Shown: piece after piece, positions 9,742 through 21,229 of the stretch
How positions within the stretch are numbered: position 1 is the stretch's first letter
Layout: each line of letters starts with the position of its first letter
NCBI RefSeq assembly: GCF_030864355.1
Contig: NC_083395.1
Location: 1,984,001 to 2,048,000 of the forward strand
DNA length: 64,000 nt
Direction of reading: 5' to 3'
Origin: Cutaneotrichosporon cavernicola
Lineage: Eukaryota > Basidiomycota > Tremellomycetes > Trichosporonales > Trichosporonaceae
The notes under the pieces: generated by a model
Told to the model about the DNA's origin: nothing
Seen by the model: the letters and a program-made list of their open reading frames with translations, nothing else
The model's database searches: none
Program-made: the position numbers and the translations under genes

Positions 9742-12198
9742 GGTGACAATTTTTGGCGTAGGAGCACTGATGTGGCGCTCGCGGGGGAGTTGGGAAAATG
9801 GCGAGGAAGGCACAGCCGGGCGTTGCAGTGCGCTGGACGTCATTTGGTAGTCGTATGCATCTGGCAGATCAGCCAAGATGCAGTGGAGGTTACGTTTGCT
9901 TCACTGGCAGGCATTAACTTCAGCCTGAAAAGCCAATATAACTTGTGACTGGCGAATACGACGATGAGCACGGTCCGTCTTCAAGCTGCCAGGCGAAGGA
10001 GAGAGGCAGGTGGGCTTAGATGAGATTTACTCTGGCCCAGGGTTGTTGTTTTCCGGTGACTTCGGTCCGAACCTATGAAGAGAGACGAACATGCCATACT
10101 TGAGACTACGCGCGGCGACAAGCCGCTGTGCGAGTTCTTGCTGTGCGAGTTTGAGGGCCCGGCCCATCAGACTGCCGCCTGCTGCCAAAGTCATTGCGAT
10201 AGGCAAAGAATGCCAATTGATCTAGTGTTGAAATGCCACTACGGATAGGATTGGGCGTATACAGAACAAGCCCGACAGCCACCAGCGGGCACAAACCGCT
10301 GCAGTGGAAGTGCGGACGCAGTGTGGGGCGAACTCCTGCAATCGCGCCGGCAACACAATTTCGCGTTTTTCGACCAACTTCCCATCCTCCTTCCCAAGAT
10401 ACCCCTGGCGCCTACATTGCCCTCCCCTCTAGCTGAACGATAACCCCATGAATAAGCGCCACACCTGGCGCAGAACCTCGTGCTCTGTTATACAACAAGC
10501 CGCCCCAAGCCCCGACGGCCCCGCACAAGGCCGGAGGTGACCTGGGGGTCGCGAAACCGCTTTTTCAAGCCTCTTCACTAGTATATCGATTAGTAAATTC
10601 GCCTCTCAGTCGAGAGCTGCCAGAGAGCCCCCCTGTCAAAAAGGACAGCATGACCGCGAAAGAGAAGGGTACAGCTGCCTGGTGGGGAACAAGGCGTGCA
10701 CGCCCTTCGGTGTGGGATGTTGGACAGTGGGGCAAAGGCTTTGGCGTGTTCTCGGGATGGGGTTGATAGTAGGAGGGTGTGAGAGGCGGGCGGGAAGGGG
10801 TGTGTGGGTATGGTTGGGGCGCGAGGAGGCGAGTAGCCAGCCGTCGAGGCACCCCGTCCATAGGCTGGAGCCTCATAGCCCAATGATAGAGATATGGTCT
10901 CCAAAGTGGCCTCTCCCGTCGCCGATTTGCTGCGCATCGTCGTCCACAATCATCGACTGACATTGTGACAATGTTGGCAGCAGCCAGCCCAGCCAGCCCA
11001 GCCAAGAAATCAGGCAGCTCACCATGAGGACCAAATGCTCTGGTAGACGATCATGTAACCGACTTCTCCGGGCTAAAGATGGACGGTGTCTCTTCGCCAA
11101 GAAGGCTGATGAAAGCCACGAGCAGCTCTGGTAACGGGGTGCAAGCAATCAATAAGTTGGACACGATCAACTGAAGTCAATTCGTCAGTGATGACCTATA
11201 CCTTCAGTGCCACACACCTTGGAACGCGTTGATATAATGATGATGCGCCACTGATCGTGAGTGAGCTAGATTCATAGATAGGAGACATCTAATGTTGATC
11301 AAGAGATTCGACGTCATTAATAATGATGGTCACGTGACGTCAGCCACACCACTCCCCATGATATGATGACCGAGTCAGATCCCCGCACTTATGTCAGCCA
11401 TCAGCCCTCACCCACCCCGTGCCACCCCATGTCAAGTTCATCACTGGTGTAAATGAAACGAGTGATGGTACATGGCACACACACGACGCTGCATCTCGTC
11501 ATCTAGAACAGCGATTGATACGCGATCCAGCGAGCTGGCGAGAATTCTGGAAAGTACCTTTCCATGAGACAAAGGGGACTCTATTTCCTTTGTTCGGTGA
11601 GTGGGTTCAGACTGAACCCAGAGGGGTTACTCTAATCCTAATTATCCGACTAGGCACATTGTTAAATGTCAAAAGATTCCGCTAATAGAGTGTGTAATTG
11701 CCGGGTAACCGGGTATAATGGAGTGCTCGGGATCTGCAGGCGAATGATTCCGTCACACCTTCCCCCCTTTGCACATGTTAAGCCCCCACCCAAGCTCAAG
11801 TTCATTGGCCAAATCCCAATTACTACAATGTGAGGTCACCTTCCCCCTTCCCCCCCTCTCCCCTCCCCACCTACTTCCGGCACTGACCGCACTGACCCAC
11901 ACCAACCATCACCCACCCATAACCCACTACTAGTCATCTCGACTCGGTCCTCCTCGACTTCCGACTTGATCCTTCATCTCTCATCTTGTCCAACTCCATT
12001 TTGTACCATCTTGTCATCATTAGACTCGACCATAACAACAATCAACTAACCCCTCCCACCCACTTCGACCTCGCCGGTCCTCCACCCCTCCCGGCCAACA
12101 AGCCACCCCCGGACCGGCTCTCGTCTTCCCACAGCCCCACCCCGCCGCCGACCTTGCCTGTTTGATCCATCCACCACCTCAGTGCACGTCGGCCAACA
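9742..12198. other. Long intergenic stretch upstream of PDH kinase
   Basis: About 2.4 kb without a convincing gene. The frames at 10565-11148 on the minus strand are compositionally biased and lack family resemblance. There is a short CAGCC/AGCCC tandem near 10980-11005. The last 350 bases before 12199 are strongly pyrimidine-rich, as expected for promoter and leader. Confidence 0.5.
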
Positions 12199-14022
12199 AT
12201 GTCCAAGTTCAAGATTACCCCCCAGCTGTGGGACAAGATCCACCACTTTGCCAGCTTCCCGCCCACGGGTGTGTCGCTGCAGCAAATGGTGAGCGACAAC
12301 CTCGCACGACCGCCGCTAACCTCTCTAGATCCTCTTTGGCGAACGCCCGAGCGTGAGTCGCAACTCGCAGTGCCAGCACATCTGCTGGTTGTGAAGGAAG
12401 GCCATACTGATACTCTATCGACATACGTCACGCGACGCTCCACACCTTCCTCTGCCGTTGACCCACCGTTGCCCACTACAGCAAGGAACGCTCATCAAGG
12501 CCGCCCAGTTCCTCGGTGAGGAGCTACCGATCCGACTCTCGCATCGTGTCGTTGAGCTAGAGTCGCTCCCAGATGGCCTGTCCAAGATGCCGAGCATCAA
12601 CCGCGTCAAGGAATGGTACGCTGAGAGCTTTGAGGTAAGAACCGGCTGCGCCCAGCGTTACAGCGCCCACCGGCTACACCCAGAACCACACTGGTACCTT
12701 GCAGGGCTGCGTGCTGATGCCCCAGGAACTCATAAGCTTCCCTAAGCCCAAGCTGCCGGCGAACATTGAGGAGATTCTGCGCATGCCGCCTACTCAGTGA
12801 TATTTCGGTTGTCCGTTGAGCTAACGCCAGTCCGATTGCCTTTCCCAGGGCGATCCCCAATCCATCGCTGGACCCCGTTCTCAATGAAGGGCCAACGGGC
12901 TCGCGCATCCTGTACTCGGACCGCCCACGCCAACATCAGCATGTGATCGGCAAGGGCGGAGTGAGGATGAGGATCCCTATCGACCGCATGTACTTCTCTC
13001 CGCCGCCCGTCAATACGGTCTATCCTCCCGAGGTGCACGAGTATAACGAGAAGTTTACTCAGCTGCTCCAGAAGATCAAGCACCGTCACGACCCGACTGT
13101 CACAAGTGTTGCGCAGGGCGTTCTCGAGTGGAAGCGATCACAGAAGCACGGCCGCATTGGACAAAACATCCAGGAGTGGCTGGACCGGTTCTACCTCTCG
13201 CGCATTGGTATCCGCGCACTAATCGGACAGCGTGAGTTATCTGATGGGGCTGACGTCTTGGCATCAGCGCCGCCCGCATAGACTTGCTCATGTCGCAGAC
13301 GTCGCCCTGAATACCCTCAAGCCGCATCCAGACTATGTCGGCATCATCTGCACCAATGCCAACGTGCACGACATCTGCCACGAGGCCATTGAGAATGCGC
13401 GCTTTGTCTGTGAAGAGCACTACGGTCTCTTCAAGGGACCGCCCATCCAGCTCCTCTGCCCGCGCGACCTTACATTCCCTTACATCCCTGGTCATCTGTG
13501 AGTTTCCAACTCCACAGTAGTTAACTTGAGTTCGCACATCTGCTTTGAGCTCCTCAAGAACTCGTTACGCGCAGTCGTGGAGCGGTACGGCGTCGACAAC
13601 GAGGACCAGTTCCCGCCTGTCAAGGTCATCGTCGTTGAGGGCTCCGAGGACATCACCATCAAGCTCTCGGACGAGGGTGGCGGCATCCCGCGCTCAGCAC
13701 TCCCCATGATCTGGACCTACCTGTACACTACGATGAGTGACGAGGGCCTCGAGAGTACAATTCAGGAGTCAGACTTCAAGGCTCCGATGGCTGGCTTTGG
13801 GTCAGTCGAACGCTCCACTAGCCTCTGGCCGACACTCACTCACATGCACAGTTATGGTCTACCACTCTCGCGCCTCTACGCTCGCTACTTCGGTGGCGAC
13901 CTTCGCCTTATCTCGATGGACGGATACGGCACCGGTGAGTCATCGACTTAGGCGTGCTGAACTTTGCAGATGTGTACATTTCCCTCAACAAGTTGTCCTC
14001 CAGCCAGGAGCCTCTCCCGTGA
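12199..14022 (+). CDS. Mitochondrial pyruvate dehydrogenase kinase
   Basis: Nine exons: 12199-12288, 12329-12352, 12482-12634, 12726-12796, 12831-13231, 13299-13497, 13531-13800, 13852-13934 and 13970-14022, giving 447 residues. All eight introns are GT..AG (33-129 nt). The kinase belongs to the GHKL ATPase fold and phosphorylates the E1-alpha subunit of pyruvate (or branched-chain) dehydrogenase in mitochondria, switching it off. Visible motifs are the N box ELLKNSLRAVVE, the G1 box DEGGGIP, the G2 box GFGYGLPLS, and the family strings AQGVLEWK, GQHVALNTLKPHPDYVG and NVHDICHEAIENAR. A proline-rich insert (PIDRMYFSPPPVNTVYPP) precedes the central helices, as in fungal Pkp2-type kinases. The tail is short (SSSQEPLP). 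Which fungal paralogue this is cannot be settled here. Confidence 0.92.
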
Positions 14023-14958
14023 ATATCCTGTACAGTAGAACTATGCACTTATCGAACAGCACGATCATCGATCCCAACTGGCTCCAATCTGCCGGAAAGG
14101 CTGGACTCGCACCCGACGAGGGTTGGGGTTCACCAGAAGAATACCTGGCGACCGATGAGCAGAGGGCCGCCCTAGAACGGAAGCAAGAGCTAGCCCACAT
14201 CCAGCAGACCGAGGCCGTCGAGCGAGCCATGGCTCCCTGAGGCATTCACTCACCTCGAAACATCATCGACTCCAACCAAAGCTGAAGTCGCTGGCATTTA
14301 AAAGTAACTCTGAATCCCTAAACACATCGCATGCACTTGCTCGGCCCTAGAGGCGGCCGGGCGGCTCCGTAACCCAACTGCTGCGGCTGGCTCATTTGCC
14401 CTCCCACAAGCAACCCTGCCAATCACTACAGATCTGATTAAAGCACCGACAACTGATTGCACCTGCTCGCGGCCCTGGTGACACTGGTCAACATGCAGTG
14501 GATCGCTGCCCATACTCTCCAAGGTGTCAATGCGGATGGTCCCCACCACTGGCTCGTCCTCGCTGGTCGTCAAAGGGGATGACATCATTGCTGACGGCGT
14601 TGTCGTCCCATATTATAGAACAGCGCCTTGCCACTGAAGCACTTGTGAACGCTGACTACTGAACAATATTGTGAATCTGGTGGGCTTACGATCAGTCGGC
14701 TGGTCTCTTCCTCAGCGTGGCCGAGGAGCTCAAGAGGAACTGCTGGCTAACGTAACCGCTGTCGGCCGAGTTTGTTTGACGTTCGTTCCCACACTGAAGT
14801 ACAAGTCGGTCAGGTGCACCAAGACTGCTTTCCCCCGCAGTCCGCAAGCAGAACCCCCCACTACCACATGCACTCGTAGCATCTCTGTTGGAGGGTTTCC
14901 ACCACCACCGCCAATGTCATTGTTCTGAATCAACGCGACCGCTCCCCGCCCATCCAGG
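14023..14958. other. Intergenic stretch
   Basis: Follows the PDH kinase stop. No coding frame, tRNA or repeat that I can support. Confidence 0.5.
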
Positions 14959-15682
14959 TTACAGACCGAGACTCTGTCGAACGCGCTTGCGACTCTGGGG
15001 CTCGATGTCGAACTGGTGGCCATCATTGTCGTACATGGTGGCGTCGCCGACCGACTTGACGTACTCGTCCAGGGTGAGGAACGAGACGTTCTTGTCTTCA
15101 AAGTCGTAATCTCGGCGGCGGTACAGGTTATTGGCGTGTGCCGCATACTCCGAACCCTCGTAATCGACCAACATGATTCCCGTTATGTGGGTCGGACTCC
15201 TCGACTTGTTTGTACCCGCACATGTTGGTCTCGGGGTCGAGTAAGTACCTGATACGTTCGAAGTCGTCAGGGTCGACGTCGTGTCACATCTCTACATCTC
15301 CAACCAGGGGAGCGTATCGAGAGGAGATGCATGTGTGCGACGTAGTCACCGTGGCCAATGACAAGTCCCTTGGATGTCGCTGTTGGTGATTGTTGACTTC
15401 GAGCGAACTCGGCGAGCTCGCCTGGTGAGTTCATCGACTCGGCCAAAGGTCGCTCAGGCGCTTCGACGGGTGGCTGCGACTCGCTCGAGCGCACTCGACG
15501 CATTCGGTGCATTCGAGACATGCATGTTGTACATGTCGAACGTGTCGCACGTCGGTTCCACAAAAGTATAGGCTCAAGGACTCTGGAGGATTAGGTCCAT
15601 GGCTAAGAATGTCACCAATCCAGTTGGACCGAGTGGGGCAGGAACCGACTTTGTCCTTCAGGACATAACCCTTCCTGGTCAT
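14959..15682 (-). pseudogene. Possible broken or unresolved F-box-like family copy
   Basis: On the minus strand the frame ending at 14959 contains FLTLDEYVKSVG and then YDNDGHQFDI, which matches the C-terminal family block (FVTWDEYVADIG .. NDDHGFIF in the gene at 16262). Upstream, in another frame, is DVDPDDFERIRYLLDPETN, and further up an ATG-started frame from 15682 has a Cys/His-rich run (CLECTECVEC). A 44-nt GT..AG span (GTACTT..AACAAG, about 15245-15202) could join two of these frames, so this may be a spliced gene rather than a relic. The recognisable N-terminal YPHI block is missing. Uncertain. Confidence 0.4.
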
Positions 15683-16261
15683 TTGTGATCAGCAACATCC
15701 AACGCGTGTATAGTGTAGGTGGTTATCACTGTTCGTTGTGGAGTTTTCTCTGTATCTGAGCCAACCGCTGTTCGACTCAGCGTGCGCGCAATCTTTTGTT
15801 TTTGTTTGCGATGGGTTTGGGCATATTCAGGGCTGGGGTGTAATGACTGGGCTCAATTGGAGCCTGCCGTGTGCTCATGTTTGGTGCCTCAGCCCGACCG
15901 ACCCGTGACTCGACGATCAGTCCAAGATTGTGTTTTGAGCCACACACATCCCATTGAGTCTATCAGACACCCTCTGACCTTTTGAATTCAACCTCGTCCT
16001 GCCTGGCAAGAACCAAAATCAATGGCCAAGGGATTCAATTTGATCCACAGGCTGGTAGTCGACTTGTGGTTGCCAAATCTGGAGCAATGCAGTGTTCATA
16101 TATGCATACAATATGTCCGCACTGTGGCACGTGACATCGATCCCCGAATGACACCCTGAGTCTGAGTCTTGCGTCACGAATATGACCACTCTTTATGCTA
16201 CTGTAGGTGGGCCTCATCGAACCACTTGTTCTCGTTCATCTCATCTCTCTCAACAGGTAAC
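15683..16261. other. Intergenic stretch and promoter of the next gene
   Basis: No gene seen. The last 80 bases form the leader of the F-box-like gene at 16262. Confidence 0.5.
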
Positions 16262-17500
16262 ATGTCCTCACCTACACCCATCCCTAACCCCACCTCACCT
16301 CGTCCAGCCACCCCACCCCCCCTCCCCCCAACCCTAGACGCTGCAGTCTACCCACACATCCTCGACGCAGTCCTCGCCAACGCATCTTATCCTTCTCTCC
16401 TCGCGCTCCGCACCGCATCCCATTCCCTCCGAAGTAGATGCGATGCCCGACTGTACGAACATATCCTCGTGTTCGCGGATGGGCGCGTCGCGTCCCGTCT
16501 AGCTCCAAGAGCAAGGATACCTCTCCTTCCCCCGGGCCTGAGCGAGGATCTCGCCGCACTCGCACTCGTAGAACACCGCGGACCCAACCTGCCAGTCCTC
16601 ACCCCCGTCGCGCTCGCGGATGCCGGAATCAAAGTTCAAGTAGTGGATATCCAGTGTCCCCACTTTGATTGGGCCGAACTGCGCGACGTGGGAAATTGGG
16701 ACGACGCCTGTCCGTGCGGTGCGCCGATGCATCCTCCCACGGGATGGGATGCGAGTGGCGAAGTACACTCTCTCCCAACCTCCAACAACCCCTCAAGCTC
16801 GAGATCCCTCTCTCCCAACTCTCCCAACTCTACCCAATCCCATCGACCCCTCCCACGCCACCTCGCCCCACTCAACGGCCTCGACCTCTCCTCAACAACG
16901 GTCCGGAGGTCGGGGCCACACGAGTGCTGGGTGCCCCGCGGGGCTAATGCCCTCGAACATCTAGGCAGCGCATATACTAGCGGTAGGGGGAAGGGGTATA
17001 TTTTCAGTCCCTCTTCCGAGTCACGCGCAAACATGATTCGACGGGGTGAGAGTGAAGTCTTTGCGTTGGCGGGAGAGGGAGTTCGACATATCCTAGAGGC
17101 GATACGACATCCAAAGGCGCGGCAAGCCGAGGATCCGTGGAGTATAAATTGGGAGGATCCGGAAGAAGATCAGGAGGATACGGGGTTGGTGGATCGGTGT
17201 GCGCGAGTTATTGCGGATTTCTGGGTGAATATGCCCCCAGATGAGCTGCAAACTTGGGTGCTTGTTGATGCTGGGAGCTGGCCTTCTTGGTCCGATGAGA
17301 AACATGCGCCTCTCTCTGTTGAGGCAGGGTTGAAGGAGGGCATTCGATCCCGCCTCGTTGTTGCTGGACTTAGCGAGGAGCAGATACAGGCTGTCGAGCC
17401 GCGTCTCGGCTTCGTTACTTGGGACGAATACGTTGCCGACATTGGGCCAGAGTTGGCCCGCCTCGAGAACGACGACCACGGGTTCATTTTCCCTCCGTAA
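16262..17500 (+). CDS. F-box-like family protein (family copy 3, longest)
   Basis: A single exon of 412 residues. I chose the ATG at 16262 because the frame upstream of it lacks family resemblance and the leader ends just before it. A Pro-rich N-terminus (about 25 residues) leads into VYPHILDAVLA, LLALRTASHSLRSRCDARL and HILVFADGRVASRL. The middle is Ser/Pro-rich, with a CPCGAP patch near residue 165. The C-terminus carries WVLVDAGSWPSW and FVTWDEYVADIG, ending NDDHGFIFPP. The gene at 30036-31043 shares this order closely (WALVDVESWPQF, FLTMSQYQQEIG, RDDHGWAFE). Its function is unknown; F-box-like binding to Skp1 is only an analogy. It converges on the transcription-factor gene, with about 50 bp between the stops. 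Confidence 0.78.
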   Translation: MSSPTPIPNPTSPRPATPPPLPPTLDAAVYPHILDAVLANASYPSLLALRTASHSLRSRCDARLYEHILVFADGRVASRLAPRARIPLLPPGLSEDLAALALVEHRGPNLPVLTPVALADAGIKVQVVDIQCPHFDWAELRDVGNWDDACPCGAPMHPPTGWDASGEVHSLPTSNNPSSSRSLSPNSPNSTQSHRPLPRHLAPLNGLDLSSTTVRRSGPHECWVPRGANALEHLGSAYTSGRGKGYIFSPSSESRANMIRRGESEVFALAGEGVRHILEAIRHPKARQAEDPWSINWEDPEEDQEDTGLVDRCARVIADFWVNMPPDELQTWVLVDAGSWPSWSDEKHAPLSVEAGLKEGIRSRLVVAGLSEEQIQAVEPRLGFVTWDEYVADIGPELARLENDDHGFIFPP

Positions 17501-17549
17501 ACACTCCATGTTACCATACATATAATTAATCTATGGCCGGCGGTACGTC

Positions 17550-19951
17550 CTAAATGGGCTCCGGTGCGAGGTGCGGCTCGTAGAACGTGTCAAACCATGT
17601 CGGGAGGCTGTAGTCGAACATGATAGGCAGGTCGACGCTAAACCGTGCGGCGGGCTGCGGCGCAGCGGGGATCACCAGACCAAGCAACTCGCCGACGCTC
17701 TCAAAGCTCGCAATGAGCTGTGGGATAAAGTCAAACTTGCCACGGTGCTCCTTGACAAGTCCGAGGAAGACGGCAAACAGCTCCTCGGCCTCGTGGCGAC
17801 CCAGCTCGCGGGCCGTGTGGCAGAGCACGAGCAGCTGCCCGCACGTGACGATGCGCCGGAGCTGCGCGTAGCACGGGTGAAAGAGGTCCGTAGCTGCGAG
17901 GCTCGCGTACGTATGGAGGATACGGGAGAGGGAGCGGGCGACGATGGGTGTCGAAGACGCACCGAGCGTCGGGTGGCTGAGGCAGGGCGCGCGCAAGAGG
18001 AGGCGGATCCTAAAGTCAGCAGAGTTCCGTGTAGGCGTCGGGCGCACCAATTAAAGCGGATGTCCGCGTACGGATGGATGCTGGCAAGTAGACGGTCATT
18101 GCGCTCGTCACCGCACTCGCGCATGAGCGGCCACCAGCGACTCTCGGTTGAGAGCACAAAGTCGGGAGTGGTTGTGTCGACACGTCCAGAATGGATCTGT
18201 GAGAGCAACTCGCTCTCGAGAACGGCGAGGCGCGAGAGGATGCCCTGCGTCTGCGGTACGTCGGTGCTCACGCTCGGATCATAGTCGTACTCGCCCCAGC
18301 GTGTGAATGGCGGGGCGTCGACGAGCGTCGCAAACCAGCTAATGTCAGTTTATTGAGGATGACTACCAGCTCACGTGTCCTTGTACATTGTGCTGAAGAA
18401 GAGCTGGCCGACGCGGTCAGCAGCGGGGTAGGCTGCGGCGGTCTCGCGGCGGTGCAGGCCAAGCTCACGAGCCTGCCACGCCATGGCGCCGAGGAGCTCG
18501 CGCGTGTCCTCAGGCCCGCCGATGATCTGCGCAAACAGGTGCAGACAATGGAGAGCGCCTATTGTACGTCATCCGCAGTGATGTAGTATAGTTTGACCAC
18601 GCGTGGGAATGTATCGGAAGCCAGTCGTAAGTTTGCGGGAGCATCATGATTTAGTTTGGAGTGTAACCGAATCAAGGCATGTGGAGGGCGGTGGGGTTCC
18701 GACATAGTGGACAGTTGATCAGTTGAGCGCATTTCGAATGTGCGCAGTCAACCAGCGCTCAACGCGGCATCCACCCGATGACCAGGCGACAGTGTTGATG
18801 CACAACAAGCGTGAGGCGTTTGTAACCGGAGGATGCCGATTAGGGGGTGTGGAATGCCGAGTGGGCAACCGGGTAAGCGGCACCGGCATATGGGGATCGG
18901 TTGCCAAGTTCAGCCACGACCATTCAACCGGTGGGTGGTACGTGCGCAGGGGTTATGTGATGGATTGAGGGGGATGGTTTGGGTGTGAGGTAAGAGTAAG
19001 TATGCAAGGAGAGCGGGAAGAACGTGAGCGGACATTCGATGCGTGGATGGTAAACTCACACAGCGCAGTGCATGACGCCGCCCCAAAGGCATCGAGATGG
19101 CCGAGCGCCATGCGAAAGTACGTGACGTCTTCGCGAGCCTCACCGGGTGCGATGGGCCGCATGCGATTCCCGCCCTCCTTCGTGAGTTCGAAGGAGAGCT
19201 CACTGAGGCGTCCGAGGCAGAGCACAGAGGCGAGCAGCGCCCGCTGGTCGGGCACGAGGGATTCTGGGAGATCGCGATGGCGTGCATACAGGTCGGCAAC
19301 GCGGGAGGGTGACAGGAACTCAAAGTGCTGAACGGCGCGGTACGAGACAAGGAGGCGGTCCTCGAGAACCGCGAGGTCGGAGCGGTCGGCTGGTAGCGCA
19401 GTGGCAGTGAAGCTGCTCAGGCGGCTTGGGCCGGGAAGCGACAGACGCTCAGAGTTACCTGCCGTCAGTGCTTGTCATAAACGACCACCAAAGGGAGGAG
19501 GTGATGAAGAAATGTTGATTCACCTGTACTTTCGAGCCACGAGTCGATCGCCAGCTCGACATCGCGCACGAAATGGGCGTGTGCCTCCCCCGGACGTGGC
19601 CCGATACCATTAGGCGACGAGCTCTTCTTGCGCCGTTTCGAAGCGGCCGGAGCGCTGGCGTCAGTCTCATACGCACTCGCTGGCCGATCGTTGCTGCATG
19701 ACACGGTCGACCAAACATGGCCTCATCACAACGACTCACCGTCTAGGCCTCGCCTTGTCGCGGACATAACACCCATCTCCCAGTCCGAGCGCGACACACG
19801 CTTCACAAGGCGACGTGCCACTGCAACGCGTCCGCTTTGCCCGGCAGTGTTCGCAGGCCTTTGACGATCGGCGACGGAACTCGCCCGGAGGCGAGACGGC
19901 CGGGTTCGTCGGCGAGGCGCCGAGGGAAAAGCTCGTCGTGGGTGATGCCAT
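17550..19951 (-). CDS. Zn2Cys6 fungal transcription factor
   Basis: Six exons on the minus strand: 19951-19740, 19693-19524, 19458-19060, 18558-18375, 18338-18048 and 18009-17550, giving 571 residues. The N-terminus holds a binuclear zinc cluster with spacing C-x2-C-x6-C-x5-C-x2-C-x8-C (CEHCRAKRTRC, then PCEAC). It is followed by a basic stretch SKRRKK that may serve as a nuclear signal, and by a helical middle region of the fungal-specific factor type (LFAQIIGGPEDTRELLGAMA, ARELGLHRRETA). Such factors bind paired CGG triplets. Introns 1, 2, 4 and 5 are 36-65 nt, but intron 3 is 501 nt, far longer than the rest. The target genes are not evident from the neighbours. Unknown member of the family. 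Confidence 0.88.
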
Positions 19952-21229
19952 CTACGTTGGCGGAATTGACAAGTGGGAGATGCGGAAATGTATGGTGCCG
20001 GGGGAAGGTGGTACCGCCTATTTTTGGGCAGTTGGTAGATGGTCTGGGGTGATTGCGATTCAACTAGTTTGAATGGGGCTGCGATTGGGCTATGTTGAAT
20101 GTAGTGGTTGACTCGACTGGGTAGCTGGGTAGCAGGTGTAGGTGTTGTGTCACCAGTGGGTGGGCGATGGGCGATGGGCAATGGGCGATGAGCGATGGAT
20201 GTGCCGGGGCTGGCTGAGAAGATGTCGAGGAAGCGATCGCGTGTTGGCTAACGATAACGAGGTGTTGACAGGTCCAGATGTTTGGATAGAGTAGAGAGAG
20301 AGAGAGATTGAGTAAGAGACTAATATGTTTGAACGTTTGAATGCTTTGAGAGATACAGAAGATGTCTCACTTGTGGGATACATGTGGGTAAAGCTCGGAT
20401 GAAATGGTGGGCTATACCCGCATCCTACTAGGCGGATTGCCTTCCCCCTTCCTTGCCCTTTCCTCTCGCCGGAATGTAGCCACGTAAAAGATCCAGCTAA
20501 ACATTAGCGCCAGAGCCTGCCATGCACACATAAGCACTGTCATTCACATGGTCACACATGGATCATCCGTCCTTGCCCCAATCAAAGACATGAACAAAAA
20601 GGACTATGCATGATGCAGAGATGGCAGACATGTCGATGGTGACATAAACATTGGTTCGGAAATGGGTGGGACTGTCCCTTGATGATGCTTTTGAAGAGTG
20701 AGAAGAAGAGTGGAATATCCTGATGAGCAACTCCGGATCCCCGGATCCCCGGATCCCCCACTGTCCTTTGCCGCCGGATCAAGCGGGGCCGCTTAACGCT
20801 ACCCAACCTCAACCCGCCCTGCAAGCTCGTGCCTTCAAGTATAAGGCGCGATATCCAATCAAGACTCAAGACGCAGCTGTTACTTGACGCATACCTGGAT
20901 GCGCCTGCCTCATCTTGCGCAGCATGTACCCACCGCAGCCACCTCCAATATACTTTTGCTGCGAGCATCCAAGTGGACAACGCACAGCACGCGGTTAGCC
21001 GCTTTATACAATGTTTCGACGCGATGGTGGGCTTTTGATGGTCGGGGTTGCCGACCGGGATATCTATGCCATGAATGCCGGTTGCAGATGGCGTAAAGGG
21101 GAATGAGGGCCAGTTGGATAGGGCGGTCAAAGCCGCCCCTTTTGAGATGAAAGGCTGTTGTTGGGTAACGGATTGGACGAGACAAGATACAGGACTAGCT
21201 AAACATTGATGAGATCCATATGGCGTACA
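19952..21229. other. Intergenic stretch upstream of the transcription factor
   Basis: Promoter region of the Zn2Cys6 gene and 3' flank of the phosphatase gene. It holds a GGGCGATG-rich patch at about 20158-20200 and an 8-nt tandem repeat at 20733-20756. No gene seen. Confidence 0.5.
20733..20756. repeat. Tandem repeat CCGGATCC x3
   Basis: Three exact head-to-tail copies of an 8-base palindromic unit containing a BamHI-like site. Probably a simple slippage repeat. Confidence 0.85.

Noticed and set aside
20158..20200. GGGCGATG repeats as a CRISPR-like or regulatory array
   Set aside because: Units are short, imperfect and have no spacers; simple repeat in a fungal intergenic region.
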